From assembly GCA_914767885.1 (NCBI GenBank), contig CAJZBQ010000050.1:124001-188000 (forward strand): DNA of 64,000 nucleotides. The letters run 5' to 3'. A program made the position numbers and the translations under genes. The notes below the pieces were generated by a model. That model was not told the DNA's origin, ran no database searches, and saw only the letters and a list, made by a program, of their open reading frames with translations. This DNA comes from Blepharisma stoltei (taxonomy: Eukaryota; Ciliophora; Heterotrichea; Heterotrichida; Blepharismidae). Position 1 is the first letter of the stretch; each line of letters begins with the position of its first letter. Shown here in pieces: positions 28,931 to 39,949 of this stretch.

Positions 28931-31017
28931 TTAATTATGCGAAGTCACTGGGTTAAGGTTGCAGTTTGGGCATCTAGGACGGATGCAGGTCAAATGACAT
29001 TGCCTTTTTGATAGTGTCCATTTCACCGAAAAAATTTTTGGCCGAAAATTGGTTGAAAATTTTTGATAGTGAGATATTTTCGGCCAAATATCACACTATT
29101 AAAAATTTTTGACCAAATGTATTCCGATGAAATGTACACTGTCAAAATCCACTGTCAATTGGCATGGAGCCATCTAGGACGGAAAGATTTCAAAATCAGC
29201 CACTCATTGAGGCAGCTTGAATGAAAAATATGACGACAAGTCGTTATTTTTACCTTATCATTTTCGGATAGTTCGGTTAAACATATAGTACAAACTGATT
29301 CTCCTAAAAATTCAAGATCTGAGGCAAAAGCTTTTTCTTCAAGCCGCTGGTGGATAGGGGGTTTCAGCATTTTGAAGCATTTGGAGTTTAGGCAGCAATA
29401 TTTGATAATTCCGATTATTACTAACTTTGAAAGGCTGAAGCCAACTATGGAACAAGAGATAAGGACAAAAATTGTTAAGGGCCCGATATTTTCGTCATCT
29501 GACTGATGGGCTTGGCAGGATTTTGGAGGATTTTTTAAACTGTTACAGTAAAGCTCTAGCAATGAGCCTTTTTGGCTATCAAACTCCTCTCCATTAATGA
29601 TAATTGTCGGAGCTATATATGAAAAATTTCTATTTTTCTCAAATTCCTTCTGCAAAATTCTATTATCATCAACCAATATATCAGTCCCATCAACAGAATC
29701 ATTAACACATTTTAATATTTCTGATGGTGATTGCCCAACAGCATACAAATAAATTTTACTACAAAGGCTTGCATAGCTATATCTGCAATAATTTGAAATT
29801 AACTCCAAATATTCAATAAAAATTCTTGATGATTCTGAATTTTTTCTTGTTTTTTTCAAAAAACAAAGAGACCGTAAAGACTCAATTACAAGGTCTCTGC
29901 CTAAGTTGATGCTTTGTGAATCTTTTAAGCAGTATCGTCCTGAGGCAATACAATCATCAGTTATTTCAGTACCATTAAGATTTGAATAATACTCAAAAGA
30001 TAGATCTAAAAAAATTCTGTCAGAAAGAGTTTTTTTCAGGACTCGATACAAGCCATTAATATATTTCCAGTCTCGGATATGATCCCCTGTTAAATAAAGA
30101 AAGATATAAGTTAAGCTAAGTGGTTTAAGGCCATAAGCGAATTAATTACTAGCCTGACTTTCTAGAGTAAACCAATCTAGCCTAAGGATTAGCTCTATAG
30201 GTTAGAGCCGCCTCTTGAGGATGCCCAATAGACTTTGGCTAATTGATATGCAAAGCCTGTCTAGTCGGTCTGGGCAGGGAGAGGAAAACCTTCGGTGAGA
30301 AAAAAACTTCAATCTTTGGGAAGGCATCACCAAGCCTGTCAAAAGTGACAGAGACATTACTTTCAACTTCATTGGGATGGGCTCGACCTGCTCCATAGAG
30401 AGTGCGCCTCGGGGTCCTATTTTCGTCAACGTCAAAATATAATTTTTGTTTTAAATTGTTTAAACTGGCCATAAGCAGACGACCCACCAGCATTTGCCCT
30501 ATCTCGGCTCCAAGGTAGCAGCCTCCATATACATCAGAGTTCAAATGAGGAAAATGGAAAGGCTGCATCTTGAATTTCCGATCTGAACCACCTGTCATGG
30601 GATTAACTCTCCTGGGCAGAGCTACCATCAGTAGAGTGCCCCGTTGTTCCCGATAGAGAAGGGACCAAGTGGTAGGCAAAACCTGTCTAGCCCATCTGGC
30701 AGGGTCAGGAAAACATTTTGGGGGAGAAACAAAGCACCCTGCTTTGGCAGGCTTCCTATTGAGATCGCCTGCTTCTTTCACGAATAGCATCTTTTGCCAT
30801 CCTGCCGGTCAATCGCTCTATCAAGAGGTGTTGCCTCGGATTCAATCTCACATTTTATTTTCTTTTGAAAAATATAAGGAATGTCTGATTTGAATGGCTC
30901 ACTAATTATGCTGGTGTTTTGTATTGGTAAAGAATAATCATTTGCCAGAGTTCGATTTTCATGCAGAAAAATTGCAAATAAATAGCTCATTAAATTTAAC
31001 ATTATGGCTTCCATCAT
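28931..31017 (-). CDS. VSR/PA-like transmembrane RING-H2 protein (probable E3 ubiquitin ligase)
   Basis: The luminal part resembles the C-terminal domain of plant vacuolar sorting receptors: DDCIASGRYC, GRDLVIESLRSLC, APTIIINGEEFDSQKGSLLELYC, then NPPKSC. A TM helix follows (IGPLTIFVLISCSIVGFSLSK, split here for length: the segment begins at IGPLT). The RING-H2 finger is CTIC, CRHIFHSSC and CPNC. The last CPNC appears only after removal of the 200-bp IES at 28971-29183, giving LILKSFRPRCPNCNLNPVTSHN and stop. The 5' part is less sure: a signal-peptide-like start (ATG 31015-31017, MMEAIMLNLMSYLFAIFL) is separated from the rest by GC-rich inserts (about 30070-30835) whose junction I could not place in frame. 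Substrates are unknown. Confidence 0.72.
28971..29183. other. 200-bp IES with a 13-bp direct repeat in the RING finger
   Basis: CATCTAGGACGGA at 28971-28983 and 29171-29183. The interior has inverted arms with GATAGTGTCC / GTACACTGTC, the GATAGTG family. Removal restores the last zinc-binding CPNC of the RING-H2 domain. Confidence 0.93.
30070..30840 (-). mobile_element. GC-rich SINE-like insert(s), family A, in the 5' part of the RING gene
   Basis: The minus strand from 30330 down to 30130 matches the family A copies at 18580 and 43690 (CCGAAGGTTTTCC, GACAGGCTTTGC, GGCGGCTCT, AGAGCTAATCCTTAGG, CTTATGGCC). A second GC-rich unit lies at 30340-30790. CTCGGAT occurs at both edges as a possible target duplication, but that junction shifts the frame by one. 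Confidence 0.65.
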
Positions 31018-31255
31018 TTTTAATTTTTGATTATAAAAGTGACTGCAATGCACTTTATATATTACATTGAGATCAAAAATCCTCAAAAAATGCCTCAAAA
31101 CGGAGCAGGAAAAACCATTATGAGATATAACGGTGAAGTAATTAGAATATTTGATTTTTTTTAAGCATAATTAATATATTATTTAGATTAAATTTTATTT
31201 TCAGCAAAGTTGATATTTATGGGCTGCGTTGATTTATGTATTCTTGCTTTTTCAA

Positions 31256-33046
31256 TCATAAATACTCTTTAATCAATCTTTTGAGCCACTTTAATACAGA
31301 TTTTACACTTGGCAACTTCGATAAAGAGTTTGGCGGAGAATATTCCAGTATAAGAATAACAACATTTTTATAGAATTCTTTAGAATCATTGGTAATTTTT
31401 GCCTCTTTAATTACTTTTTGGCAAGCACTAACAATTTGGTCAGAGCTTTCTACTTTTAAAGCCCTTATCAGCTGGCCTATTATTTTTCTCATTGTGCTTG
31501 AGCTTATTTCTTCATTTTTTGGAGCTCTTGCAGGAGAAACTCGTTTTCTAGTCAATGTCCTTTGTGTTTCTAATAATTGGTCTTCTAAGTCATTTATCCT
31601 TTGCTCACACTCATCTAAATATTTTTTGAGATCTTCCTTTGTATTAATTAAATCTTGGATTTCTTTGTCTTTAGAATCAAGCTTAGAAATCAATTTAAAA
31701 TCTTCTTTGCTTCTGCTTTTGGATTGTTCGCTTAATAGACTTCCCATTCTAATTTTTAAACTTTCAGCTTCTTCTTTTGATTTTTCAGAAATTTGCTGAT
31801 TAGATTAGAGATTAGAGTTAAATTATGGTGGCCATCAGGGATTATTTCAGACCCTCGTTGTTCCACGGATAGCTTCAAGCTGGCACTAAGAGCTATCCTG
31901 CACTTGCACTTTTATTCCTAATGCCACTAAAAATGATGACGTAGGTAATCTTTGAGAGATTGCCCTGCTCGTCTTATAGGTCTCGCCAAACCACAACGAT
32001 GATCTCAACCTCCAGCAGGGCTCAGAGTATGGTAAACCGTCTTTGCCTCCTGCATGGCTGGCTAAGCCGTATCACAGCTCGTTAATGCTCCTATAGAGTA
32101 CTGAAGGGCATTGCACGGTAGGCATGTCTGCAGGGCAGGAATAGGAGGGCCAAGGGCTAACCCTTAACAAAAAACCCACCCGAGAATATCACTTTGTGGT
32201 TCCTCTGGGTCCGGATCAACTCATAATCCACGTCAGATCACGCCATTTTAATAATTCTGAAATTTGCAGAAGATTCTTATTTTGTGTTGATAATTCGAAA
32301 TTGATTTTTTTTAATTCTTTATTTTCATTTTCTAATAGATTGATTTTTTCTACGTTTGATTTTAAAATTTCACTAAATTCCGCTTTTTCATATGAAAACT
32401 GAATTTTAATTTTTTCTAAATCTGCGATTTTGTTGAGGAATTCTTTTTCTTTTTCTAAATCAAGTTCTTGTTTTTGATGAATTTTTACTAATTTGATATT
32501 TAATTCTTGGATTAGCCTTTCGCAGCCATACAATTCATTTTTTAAATCTGCAATTATATTATCTTTTTTGATTAATTCTATATTTACCACTTCCAATTCA
32601 TCGATTTTTGCTTTAGTATCACAAATTTCTTTTTTTAGTTCTTTAATTCCTTTATTTTCTTCAAAATTTCCATTGCTTTCATAAGAGTCCTGTTTTAAAA
32701 ATCATGAAGAAATGCCTGGATCTAAAGTGTAGCTGAATTTTTTCTTTTCAGGGGATTTTGGGTTTAAGGTAAAATCAATTAATTCTGGTTTCACATTAAT
32801 TCAAGGTTCAGCTTTAGTTTTGTTTATTTCTTGGCCTTTTTCTATATAAAAACCGGAATCTGATTTTTGAGATTTTGAAAAAGATAATTCAAGATCTTCT
32901 TTAGAGAGTTTTGATCCAATATATAAATTATTGGGTTCAGGAATTCAAGAAGACTGAGAGCTTTCTCCAGTTATTTGTTTTTGGATATTTTGCAAAGATT
33001 TTTTTATGTTTGAAATTCGTTCCTCGACATCATAATCTAAAGACAT
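31256..33046 (-). CDS. Coiled-coil protein with a helical C-terminal domain
   Basis: 439 residues after removing a 471-bp insert (31788-32267); the length is then a multiple of three. The start ATG 33044-33046 gives MSLDYDVEERISNIKKSLQN. The middle (about residues 130-330) is a long coiled coil (LIKKDNIIADLKNELYGCERL, LDLEKEKEFLNKIADLEK, SKEEAESLKIRM). The last 100 residues are folded and helical (STMRKIIGQLIRALKVESSDQIV, LEYSPPNSLSKLPSVKSVLKWL). They might bind a cytoskeletal partner; I cannot name a family. TGA is read as Trp twice (SSWIPEP, EPWINV). Confidence 0.7.
31788..32267. mobile_element. GC-rich SINE-like element as an IES (TSD GAAATTTGC)
   Basis: GAAATTTGC at 31788-31796 and 32259-32267. 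The interior is GC-rich and next to the left repeat is GATTAGATTAGAGATTAG, a short tandem tail. Removal joins NKNLLQIS to EKSKEEAESL in frame. Confidence 0.85.
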
Positions 33047-33832
33047 CTTTTAATATTTTAATTTTGTATATCCATATCATAAGTATTTATATTGTGAAAA
33101 GGGAAAATATCGCCTATAAAGAAAAAGGCTTTGATTGATTAAATTATGTAACTCAATAATTTTTAGATTGATAGTAATAAGCTATATTCAAGAAAAATTA
33201 AAGATATCTGAGAATAAATAGATATTGATAGGAAAAAAGCTGGGTAACTGAGAAATATTCAATTAATTATCATAATCATAAAATATGATTACACAGGTAA
33301 ATCGTACATGAGTTCATTGTAATATTACCTTTGCTGAATAATAGTATGCTAAATTGAAAGTTTCAATTTTGTTAATATTACACTCTTAATAAAAAATTAA
33401 ACAAATTTATCCTTAATTTTTAATTCTCCCATTTTCAATCAAAATAATAAATAATAGTTAATGGAGATTAATGATAATTAATTAATTTTAATGGAGTTCC
33501 AAATAAGTTATTTTAATCCATTTCAAATTGAATAGGCATTGAACCTTCAAAAATATTAATAAAATGCTTAAAAATTGTAATATGAAGAATCAACGGAGTC
33601 TCTAAGCTTAGCATCAACAAAATAAAAATTTCACATCTTCTAAAATATAAAAATTATCACAAAAATCAGGAATTAAACTCAAAATTTATTAATTCCAAGA
33701 AAGATACACACATTTTCACAAGTTTTTGCAAATAATAATATACCTTAAATATTGAAAATAATTAAGACGAATTACAAAAACCTCATCCATTTTAGCTAAT
33801 AAAATTTCACACCAATAATTAAATTTTCTAAG
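33047..33832. other. AT-rich intergenic interval
   Basis: Divergent spacer between the coiled-coil gene and the CCT gene. It is very AT-rich. I see no gene, insert or clear motif in it. Confidence 0.6.
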
Positions 33833-34447
33833 ATGGTTGATTGCATTGACGAATACTTGGGATCAGAATACACATGCCAATTTGATTTCTTGTTGGAATC
33901 AATGCAGTCAGAATTAATGCATCCTAATGAGCGTAAACTTTCATTTGTTGACTTACTGAGTCACTCCTACGCACATTACACAGATGTAATCCTTACACAG
34001 ATCCCTAGCATAGATTCTATGCCAGAGCACTTCGACGAGCAAACACTTACACAATCATTCACTCAAGAGGATTGCGAGGTCAAACTGAATCCCTTGATTT
34101 ATGAGGTCTATGAGACCCAAATTCAAAAGCAAAAGAAAAAAAAGCCTATTGTCGCTAAGGACACAATTGTTGTCATACACAAGCCTGTCGAGCTCACTCC
34201 AGACCACATCATCGGGACAATTACGCTAGAAGAGCGCCGAAAAAAGATCAAAAAATACCTGGAGAAGAGGCAGAGGCGAACGTGGAACAAAAAGATCTCT
34301 TATGACTGCCGAAAGCGAGTCGCTGACGGCCGATTAAGGATCAAAGGGAGATTTGTGACAAAAGAACAGGCAATCGCCATTCTTGGGATTGACCACCCAG
34401 CTGTACAAAATTTGTTAGCGATGGAAAGGGAAAGCCAGAATAATTAG
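33833..34447 (+). CDS. CCT-domain protein (CONSTANS/TOC1-type)
   Basis: 204 residues, uninterrupted. Residues 134-178 form a CCT motif: EERRKKIKKYLEKRQRRTW, then KKISYDCRKRVADGRLRIKGRFV. This matches the plant consensus pattern of R..A..RYREKRK.R.F.KKIRY..RK..A..R.R.KGRF. CCT domains mediate nuclear import and pairing with NF-Y-type DNA-binding subunits. The N-terminal 100 residues are acidic and unstructured with no B-box or receiver domain, so it resembles stand-alone CCT proteins. It is likely a transcriptional regulator. Codon use is richer in GC than in surrounding spacer. Confidence 0.85.
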   Translation: MVDCIDEYLGSEYTCQFDFLLESMQSELMHPNERKLSFVDLLSHSYAHYTDVILTQIPSIDSMPEHFDEQTLTQSFTQEDCEVKLNPLIYEVYETQIQKQKKKKPIVAKDTIVVIHKPVELTPDHIIGTITLEERRKKIKKYLEKRQRRTWNKKISYDCRKRVADGRLRIKGRFVTKEQAIAILGIDHPAVQNLLAMERESQNN

Positions 34448-34899
34448 TTATATAGCATAATCTGAATGGTGATTCATTATGAATAAGGACTTATACGTTT
34501 GGTTTATTTTTTGGGGTTATTTTGAGATTTATCGGAGAAATCTTGAAATATCAAAAATCTGATAGAGGGAGAATAAATTAATTAAATAGGAATAAATCTA
34601 AAGGATTTGGTATAGCATGGACTGCTTTTTATTAAGATGCCTAGCTGTTTTACAATTTAGATTATCTTAAAAATCAATATCAAATGATAGATTTAGTATA
34701 ATGTGGAATAGTCAATAAATAGGTGAAGTAATTTAGAATTCTGTAATTTTATTAATTTAGAAATTTTATTTACTTCCCTAATGATTGAAAAAGCTGTTTT
34801 AATGGTTCTCATCAGACTTACTTGTTTGCTACTTTTGACCCTTAAATTTTTTATCAAATATTTTATCGTACTCAAAGTTTGGTAGAAAACTTTTTAACC

Positions 34900-35045
34900 T
34901 AAGCTTGTTTACGATGACCAACCTACAAAGGAACATTTTTGGTTAGAAAAATTAAAATTTGGGTTCCTCAAACAATTTGGCAAGCACGTTAACCTCTGGC
35001 TAACCAAAAAGTGCTCCTTAGTTAGACTATTCATTGAAACTAGTA
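34900..35045. repeat. Inverted-repeat element near the MITE at 35.1 kb
   Basis: Arms AAAGGAACATTTTTGGTTAG (about 34927-34946) and CTAACCAAAAAGTGCTCCTT (about 35000-35019) are inverted copies. It is intergenic, so elimination cannot be tested by frame. Confidence 0.55.
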
Positions 35046-35096
35046 TAAACTTCATATTCAGTAACTCTGTAAAAAGGTATAATGCTTGCATACTCT

Positions 35097-35466
35097 TAAC
35101 TCCCCCCCCCTCCGCGAGTGAACAAAACCATTAGAAAAATCCCTATTTTTTGCCCAAAAACCCACCCTCCGTGAGTGAACAAAAATTTTTTTTTTAATAG
35201 AAAAATTTTTTATGGGAAAAAAATTTTGATATATAAGTGGTGATTAGTATAATGAAATCTCGAGCTAAATATGGTTAATTTTAAACAAATTGCGTTTTAA
35301 AACATAATTTTTACAAATTAAATTAATATTTTCTTCCCAATTTTTATAGAAGTGAGATTTTTTTAATTTTCGAAAAAAAAATTTTTATATTTTAAAACAA
35401 AAAAAATTAACCCCCTCCGTGAGTGAACAAAATTTTTTTGTTCACTCACGGAGGGGGGGGGAGTAA
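35097..35466. mobile_element. MITE (TNA family, TSD TAA), intergenic
   Basis: TAA at 35097-35099 and 35464-35466, CTCCC/GGGAG ends, four GTTCACTCRCGGAGG motifs. It lies 59 bp before the start of a small ORF, so it would separate that gene from its upstream sequence in the germline. Confidence 0.9.
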
Positions 35467-35524
35467 GCAAACGTATTTCTTGTGTTAATTAAAAGCTCTT
35501 ATTTTTAAGTTTATAATTATTAAA

Positions 35525-35776
35525 ATGAAACTATTAAAATTTCTTAATTTGTGGAATGAAGCAAGAGCAGATTATCATGTGGCTGAAAAATTATCAGAGA
35601 GCAAGTCATTTAGAAAGTTTGTAGTAGGAATTGTAGAGTTTCCTCGAAAAATCGCAGATTATTTAGTCCCTGATCATGAAATTGCAGAATTGAAGAAAAA
35701 AGAAGCAGAAAAAAACTCAAAGACTTACCTCCTTGAAGATAAAAATCACCCAAAATATGTAAGTAATAAAAAATAA
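35525..35776 (+). CDS. Small hypothetical protein, 83 residues
   Basis: MKLLKFLNLWNEARADYHVAE, then SKSFRKFVVGIVEFPRKIADYLVPDHEIAELKKKEAEK. The amphipathic N terminus and charged helical C terminus look protein-like. There is no known domain. Its ATG follows the MITE closely, and TAA ends it. The 540 bases after it are AT-rich and appear empty. Confidence 0.5.
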   Translation: MKLLKFLNLWNEARADYHVAEKLSESKSFRKFVVGIVEFPRKIADYLVPDHEIAELKKKEAEKNSKTYLLEDKNHPKYVSNKK

Positions 35777-36369
35777 AGCCTGTTTTTAAATCGATGCTTT
35801 AATCAGATCAAAATAGAAATAATTTTACGTATTAATTAGCCATTATTTAGCAATTTTTGATTTATTAGCCAAAATTATTGTTGCTTTAAGCTTCAAATAT
35901 AAGAAATGCCATAAATTTTATATTTTAAAGTTTGTAATTGAACAAATAAATAAACCTCACTCATTCCAAAAATATTAAATCGCTGTAAAATAATCAAAAA
36001 TATATAGATTTTTTTATTTCATTTCATAATGAGCTTGCTAGTACATCATGCAAAATACTATTAAAGATAAATAAATATTAAATTTGAAGTAGATTAAAAT
36101 TTCTCACTAATTTGGAAATTATTTCGTTGATCCCTAATTTAAAGTGACTCTTTATATTATTTAAAATTTATAAATTAATCTAGTAAGATTGCTATATTTT
36201 AAATAGTATAATTATTAGGCAGGGCAACCATTAAAGAACTCACATATAAGTCTTCTTTTAATTTTTTTAAGAATGCTTTGAAGAAGCCTCAGATGAGATT
36301 GCAGCTAATAGAAGTTATGAGATTTTATACATAATAATAAAATTGCTACATATGGAAGCTCTTCTCCCC

Positions 36370-36690
36370 TTTTTTTGCAATATTTATTATGGGCTCGGCT
36401 TATCTGTTGCAACTTTATGCACATGCCAAAAGTTCATTTGGCTTAAGAGGAGTTCAATGCTGGGCGTACCTAATGAGGTGAAACTCAAAAGGAACACATG
36501 CATGAGTCAAGTCTAGGCAATTAGCACAGCCTGCGAGTTTTTCAAAAAAAGATTGTGGCAAGAATTTTCTAAATGACTATACCAGATAAAAATGATGACA
36601 TGGATGGCCAACTGCGCGCTATCAATTGGAGTTAAAAGGACGGACTTAGGTCTATTCCCCTGCGGAAGATGACCCTTTAAGCAAGAATAA
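36370..36690. mobile_element. GC-richer intergenic block, possible SINE-like remnant
   Basis: Composition changes abruptly here (GGGCTCGGCTTATCTG, GCTGGGCGTACCTAATGAGG, CTGCGCGCTATCAATTGG), as in the SINE-like copies in genes. I could not align it to a specific family nor find its target repeats. Confidence 0.35.
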
Positions 36691-36744
36691 TTAAGTCAGA
36701 AAGTGAGAATTTATACAAAAATCACAGCTTTTAGTTTCAGACAT

Positions 36745-36788
36745 GACTGTTTGGCCGAGCGGTCTAAGGCGGTAGCTTAAGGCGCTAT

Positions 36789-36819
<31 letters not shown>

Positions 36820-36824
36820 AGTCA
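36745..36824 (+). tRNA. tRNA-Leu (AAG)
   Basis: 80 nt with a long variable arm (class II). The acceptor stem GACTGTT pairs with AGCAGTC. The D arm contains TGGCCGAGCGGTCTAAGG. The anticodon stem GTAGC/GCTAT holds the loop TTAAGGC with anticodon AAG. The T arm is GTGGGTTCAAATCCCAC. Followed by T6. No intron or CCA is encoded. Confidence 0.94.
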
Positions 36825-37239
36825 TTTTTTACTATTATTATTTTCTGAATTTTTGGTATACTTAAAGGATCATTTTTGCTTATTAATCATAATGAAGATA
36901 TATATCATTTAACGATTATAATTTAACTCGCTACTTTTTTCCTATTTGCAATTAAATATTTTTTAATTCTATTTTATTACTTCTCTTCATGTGTAAGAAA
37001 ATATATTTTGATTGATAAAAATGAGGTGATTTCTATTAAGAAAGAAAAATTAGTTTAATTCATAGAAAAAATCTATAATATGCAAATTTCTTAAAAAATT
37101 GTATGCAATCAGCTTAATATTTCATTATAATACTTAATTATGCATCGAATTGCTATATGCGAAAAAAAATTCCTCACTTATGGAGGGTTACAGTCAAGAT
37201 AGAGAAGGTTAGTAGTTTTCTAAACTTATATTCTTATAT

Positions 37240-39678
37240 TTATAAATTTGCAATTTTAGAACCTTTCCGCGCTTGAAGCTTCGTCATCAATGAAGACAGT
37301 GCGTTTCCTGACTTTTTTGCCTTTATAATACTTTCAAAACTAATCGCTGCTTTTGAATCAATAGACAGATTCCTCGACCTGTCATGCCCTCCTATTGACG
37401 GTTTTGGCTGTGGCGTTGATTTCATTGAGCTTTCATTGCTCATTGCATCTTCTTTATCCTCAAAAAATGGTGAGCTCTGTATATTAAAGCTTGGTACTGA
37501 AACTGAATGTGAATGATGTGACTGCGCAATGGTCAATTTATTTTTCAAATCTTTTATTTCCAGCTCTTTTTGCATAAGCTGTTTATTTAATTCTTCTAAT
37601 TTTTGTTCATCTTTCTACCTAAAATTTACCTTTTGAAAGCTATTATTTTCTTGCTCAAAAATAATATCAGATAAAGCCAATATATATTCTTTCATAGAAT
37701 TAAACTGCTCTTTGTTAAAATGAGCTTTATATGACTTTCTAGGCTCACTTGTGGAGGCTAAATAGAGCTTACGGCGTGATCTTAAAGATTTGCTGCGGAC
37801 TTCTATTTCGTGCCTGAAAATGTCTTTAAAAGTTTTGGATCTTTTTAATATTGGGTATAGTCTTACAGAAGAAAGCAATGTATTTAGAGTAATAAAATCC
37901 CATCGTAGCCATTTTAGGATTGGGGATATGTTTTCTTCACATAGCTCAAAAGGACATTGCTCACATCATTTCCCGACTAGGTGTAAAGCTTGGTCTTCTG
38001 ATTTTATATAATATGTTGGCATAATTTCCGATCAGCTCCCAAGAGCCAAAAATGGGTTTTTTCACGTGGAATTTCTGGATTTTTCACGCGTGAAATCCAT
38101 CTTTGGCTCGTGGGAGCCGATCAGAAATTTTAGCAACTAAGAATATTTAAATATTTGTACTTCAAAATTACCTCAAGATTACTTTGAGAAAATTTTTCTA
38201 ACTCCCCCCGTCCTTGATCGAACGACTCGCCATCGTTCGATCAAGGATGGGGGTTAATTTCCCAATTTTTTTAGAATTTTTACAGTCAATCGTTCGATCA
38301 AGGATGGGGGGGAGTAAGCTTTCATTTTCTAGAGAAGATTCTGGATTTTTAGCCAAATGCTGTAGGATTGAGGAATATAAAAACTCAACTTTTGCAAAAA
38401 TTTTTATTTTTAAATCAGAAATACTCTGCTGGTTAAAAGGTGAAATAGTTCTGATTATATCTTGAGAATTTGAGCCTGCAAGAATTGGGATTAAATTTGG
38501 ATGTTTTCCTGACAGATCTTCATCATTAATTTGTACAGCATATGAAATCACCACAATAGAATCTTTTGTGATGCCTTTATTTGATTTTAGTTCTGTATGT
38601 TTTAAAGAAACTTCTAATTTATTTTCATGCTCAAAGCTTCATATACACAAAACCCAGCTCAGCCCGCTAATCTCAAAAGGCTCAGATTCTCTATAGAAAT
38701 TTCCAGACTCAAAATGCATGATATTTCAAGTAAAACCTTCCAGCTGCCTATTAGTGACATCAGAGTTCAATATTTTTGTTTCTTCTTTTTCTAATAAATC
38801 GAGCAGCGACGAAGCACCTTTCAGCTCTTTGATTTTTTCAATAATATATGAGTTATCAGAGCTCGCCACAATTAAATTTTGTTCCATTGAGCTTCCAATT
38901 AAGTCTTCTACTAACTTCCCTCTCTATGAACGAACAAAACCATTTGGTCAAAAACCCTATCCTCTGTGAATGAATTGTAAAAAATTATTTTGATATATAA
39001 GTAGTATAGTGAAATCTCTAGCTAATTCTATTTTAAACAGCTTGCATTTTGAAACATAAATTTGAAAATTAAATTAATTTTTACTTCTCAAATTTTACGA
39101 ATTGGAATTTTTTAAATTTTGAACCCTCCATGAGCGAACAAAGTTTTTCTGCTCGCTAACAAGGGGAGTAAAGGAACTTCCATTTTCTCAATGACTGACT
39201 GAAATTTAGAAAAAATAAAGCTTGAATTTTTAGCTGAATAATCTAACGTCGCATGATATAGGATTTTTCAATGTTCTGCTACAGGAGGTGTGGAAATCTT
39301 TGTGAAAGCGTCTTGCAGGAATAATAAAACTGTTTCTTTAGTTAGTCCTGGGCATATAATATCAGTTATCAATGAAATTTGCAGTTTTGTGTCTTTAAAG
39401 AAGTCTGAAAGCCAAAGAAGCTTTTGGACGTTGAATAGGTCAGTTTTCTGGATTTTTCCTGTGTCAAGATAGGAAATATAAAGGTTTAGAGAAAGAGGAG
39501 TCACCCATTCAGGAAGAAGGACTCTTACCTCAGCATAATTTTCAGATCCGATCAAGATTTCTTGGAAATAGCTGCTTTTTGAAAGCAAAAGCTGTTTGTT
39601 CGCTCTTATAGTATCGTTTTCTACAGCAAAAACGACTTCTCCGTCCAGATTGAGGCTTTGATTTTCTAAAGGATTCAT
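37240..39678 (-). CDS. BTB (POZ)-BACK domain protein with three IESs and one intron
   Basis: 644 residues after removing IESs at 38912-39171, 38199-38317 and 38022-38140 and a 15-nt intron at 37615-37629; the total is then a multiple of three. The N-terminal BTB domain (residues 10-125) reads DGEVVFAVENDTIRANKQLLLSKS, then SSYFQEIL and LLWLSDFF. The BACK domain follows at about residues 110-140 (LITDIICPGLTKETVLLFL). A second helical block (CEENISPILKWLRWDFITLN, LLSSVRLYPIL) resembles another BACK. In other eukaryotes BTB-BACK proteins are commonly Cullin-3 adaptors. The C terminus is Ser-rich. Several Trp codons are TGA. Confidence 0.78.
37615..37629 (-). other. 15-nt intron in the BTB-BACK gene
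   Basis: On the coding strand GTAAATTTTAGGTAG, with an in-frame TAG. Removal joins NNSFQK to KDEQKLEELNKQ. Confidence 0.85.
38022..38140. other. Palindromic IES (pointer TTA/TAA), GATCGGCTCCC family
   Basis: TAA on + at 38022-38024 and 38138-38140. Long inverted arms (TTCTGATCGGCTCCCACGAG and partner) meet at a short centre. Deleting 116 bp gives LNILMPTYYIKSED in frame and makes the gene length divisible by three. A second copy lies at 54785-54880. Confidence 0.75.
38199..38317. mobile_element. Short MITE-type IES, ATCCTTGATCGAACG subfamily (TSD TAA)
   Basis: TAA at 38199-38201 and 38315-38317. It begins CTCCCCCCGTCCTTGATCG and ends GGATGGGGGGGAG, with three copies of the GATCGAACG motif in hairpin arrangement. 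Removal of 116 bp joins SSLENESL to EKFSQSNLEV. Confidence 0.88.
38912..39171. mobile_element. Diverged MITE-type IES (TSD TAA) in the BTB gene
   Basis: TAA at 38912-38914 and 39169-39171. The ends CTTCCCTC and AACAAGGGGAG are eroded, but TGAGCGAACAAAG is still recognisable. Removal joins KMEVPL to VEDLIGSSMEQN. Confidence 0.85.
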
Positions 39679-39949
39679 AATTTAATAATAAATCAGTTAA
39701 TAAAGAGGGTTTTTCATAAATATTAGTAACATGAACTCAGCTCACTAGAAGCTGTATTTCGCTTGATCCTTTTAGTAATAAGCAAAAACTTGCTTATAAT
39801 ATGAGTTTTAGCACAAATTTATATGAAGAAGAGATCTAAAATTACTTGATTTTCAGATAAAATGTTAAAAAGGAAAAAAATTTGGGCATTTAACCTTCAA
39901 TAATAAGCAAATTTCAAATTATTTATGTAAAATTTACTATTTTTAAAAT

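Noticed and set aside
30239-30790. 183-residue ORF on the minus strand
   Set aside because: Within GC-rich SINE-like inserts of the RING gene; the sequence is shared with non-coding copies at 18.6 and 43.7 kb.
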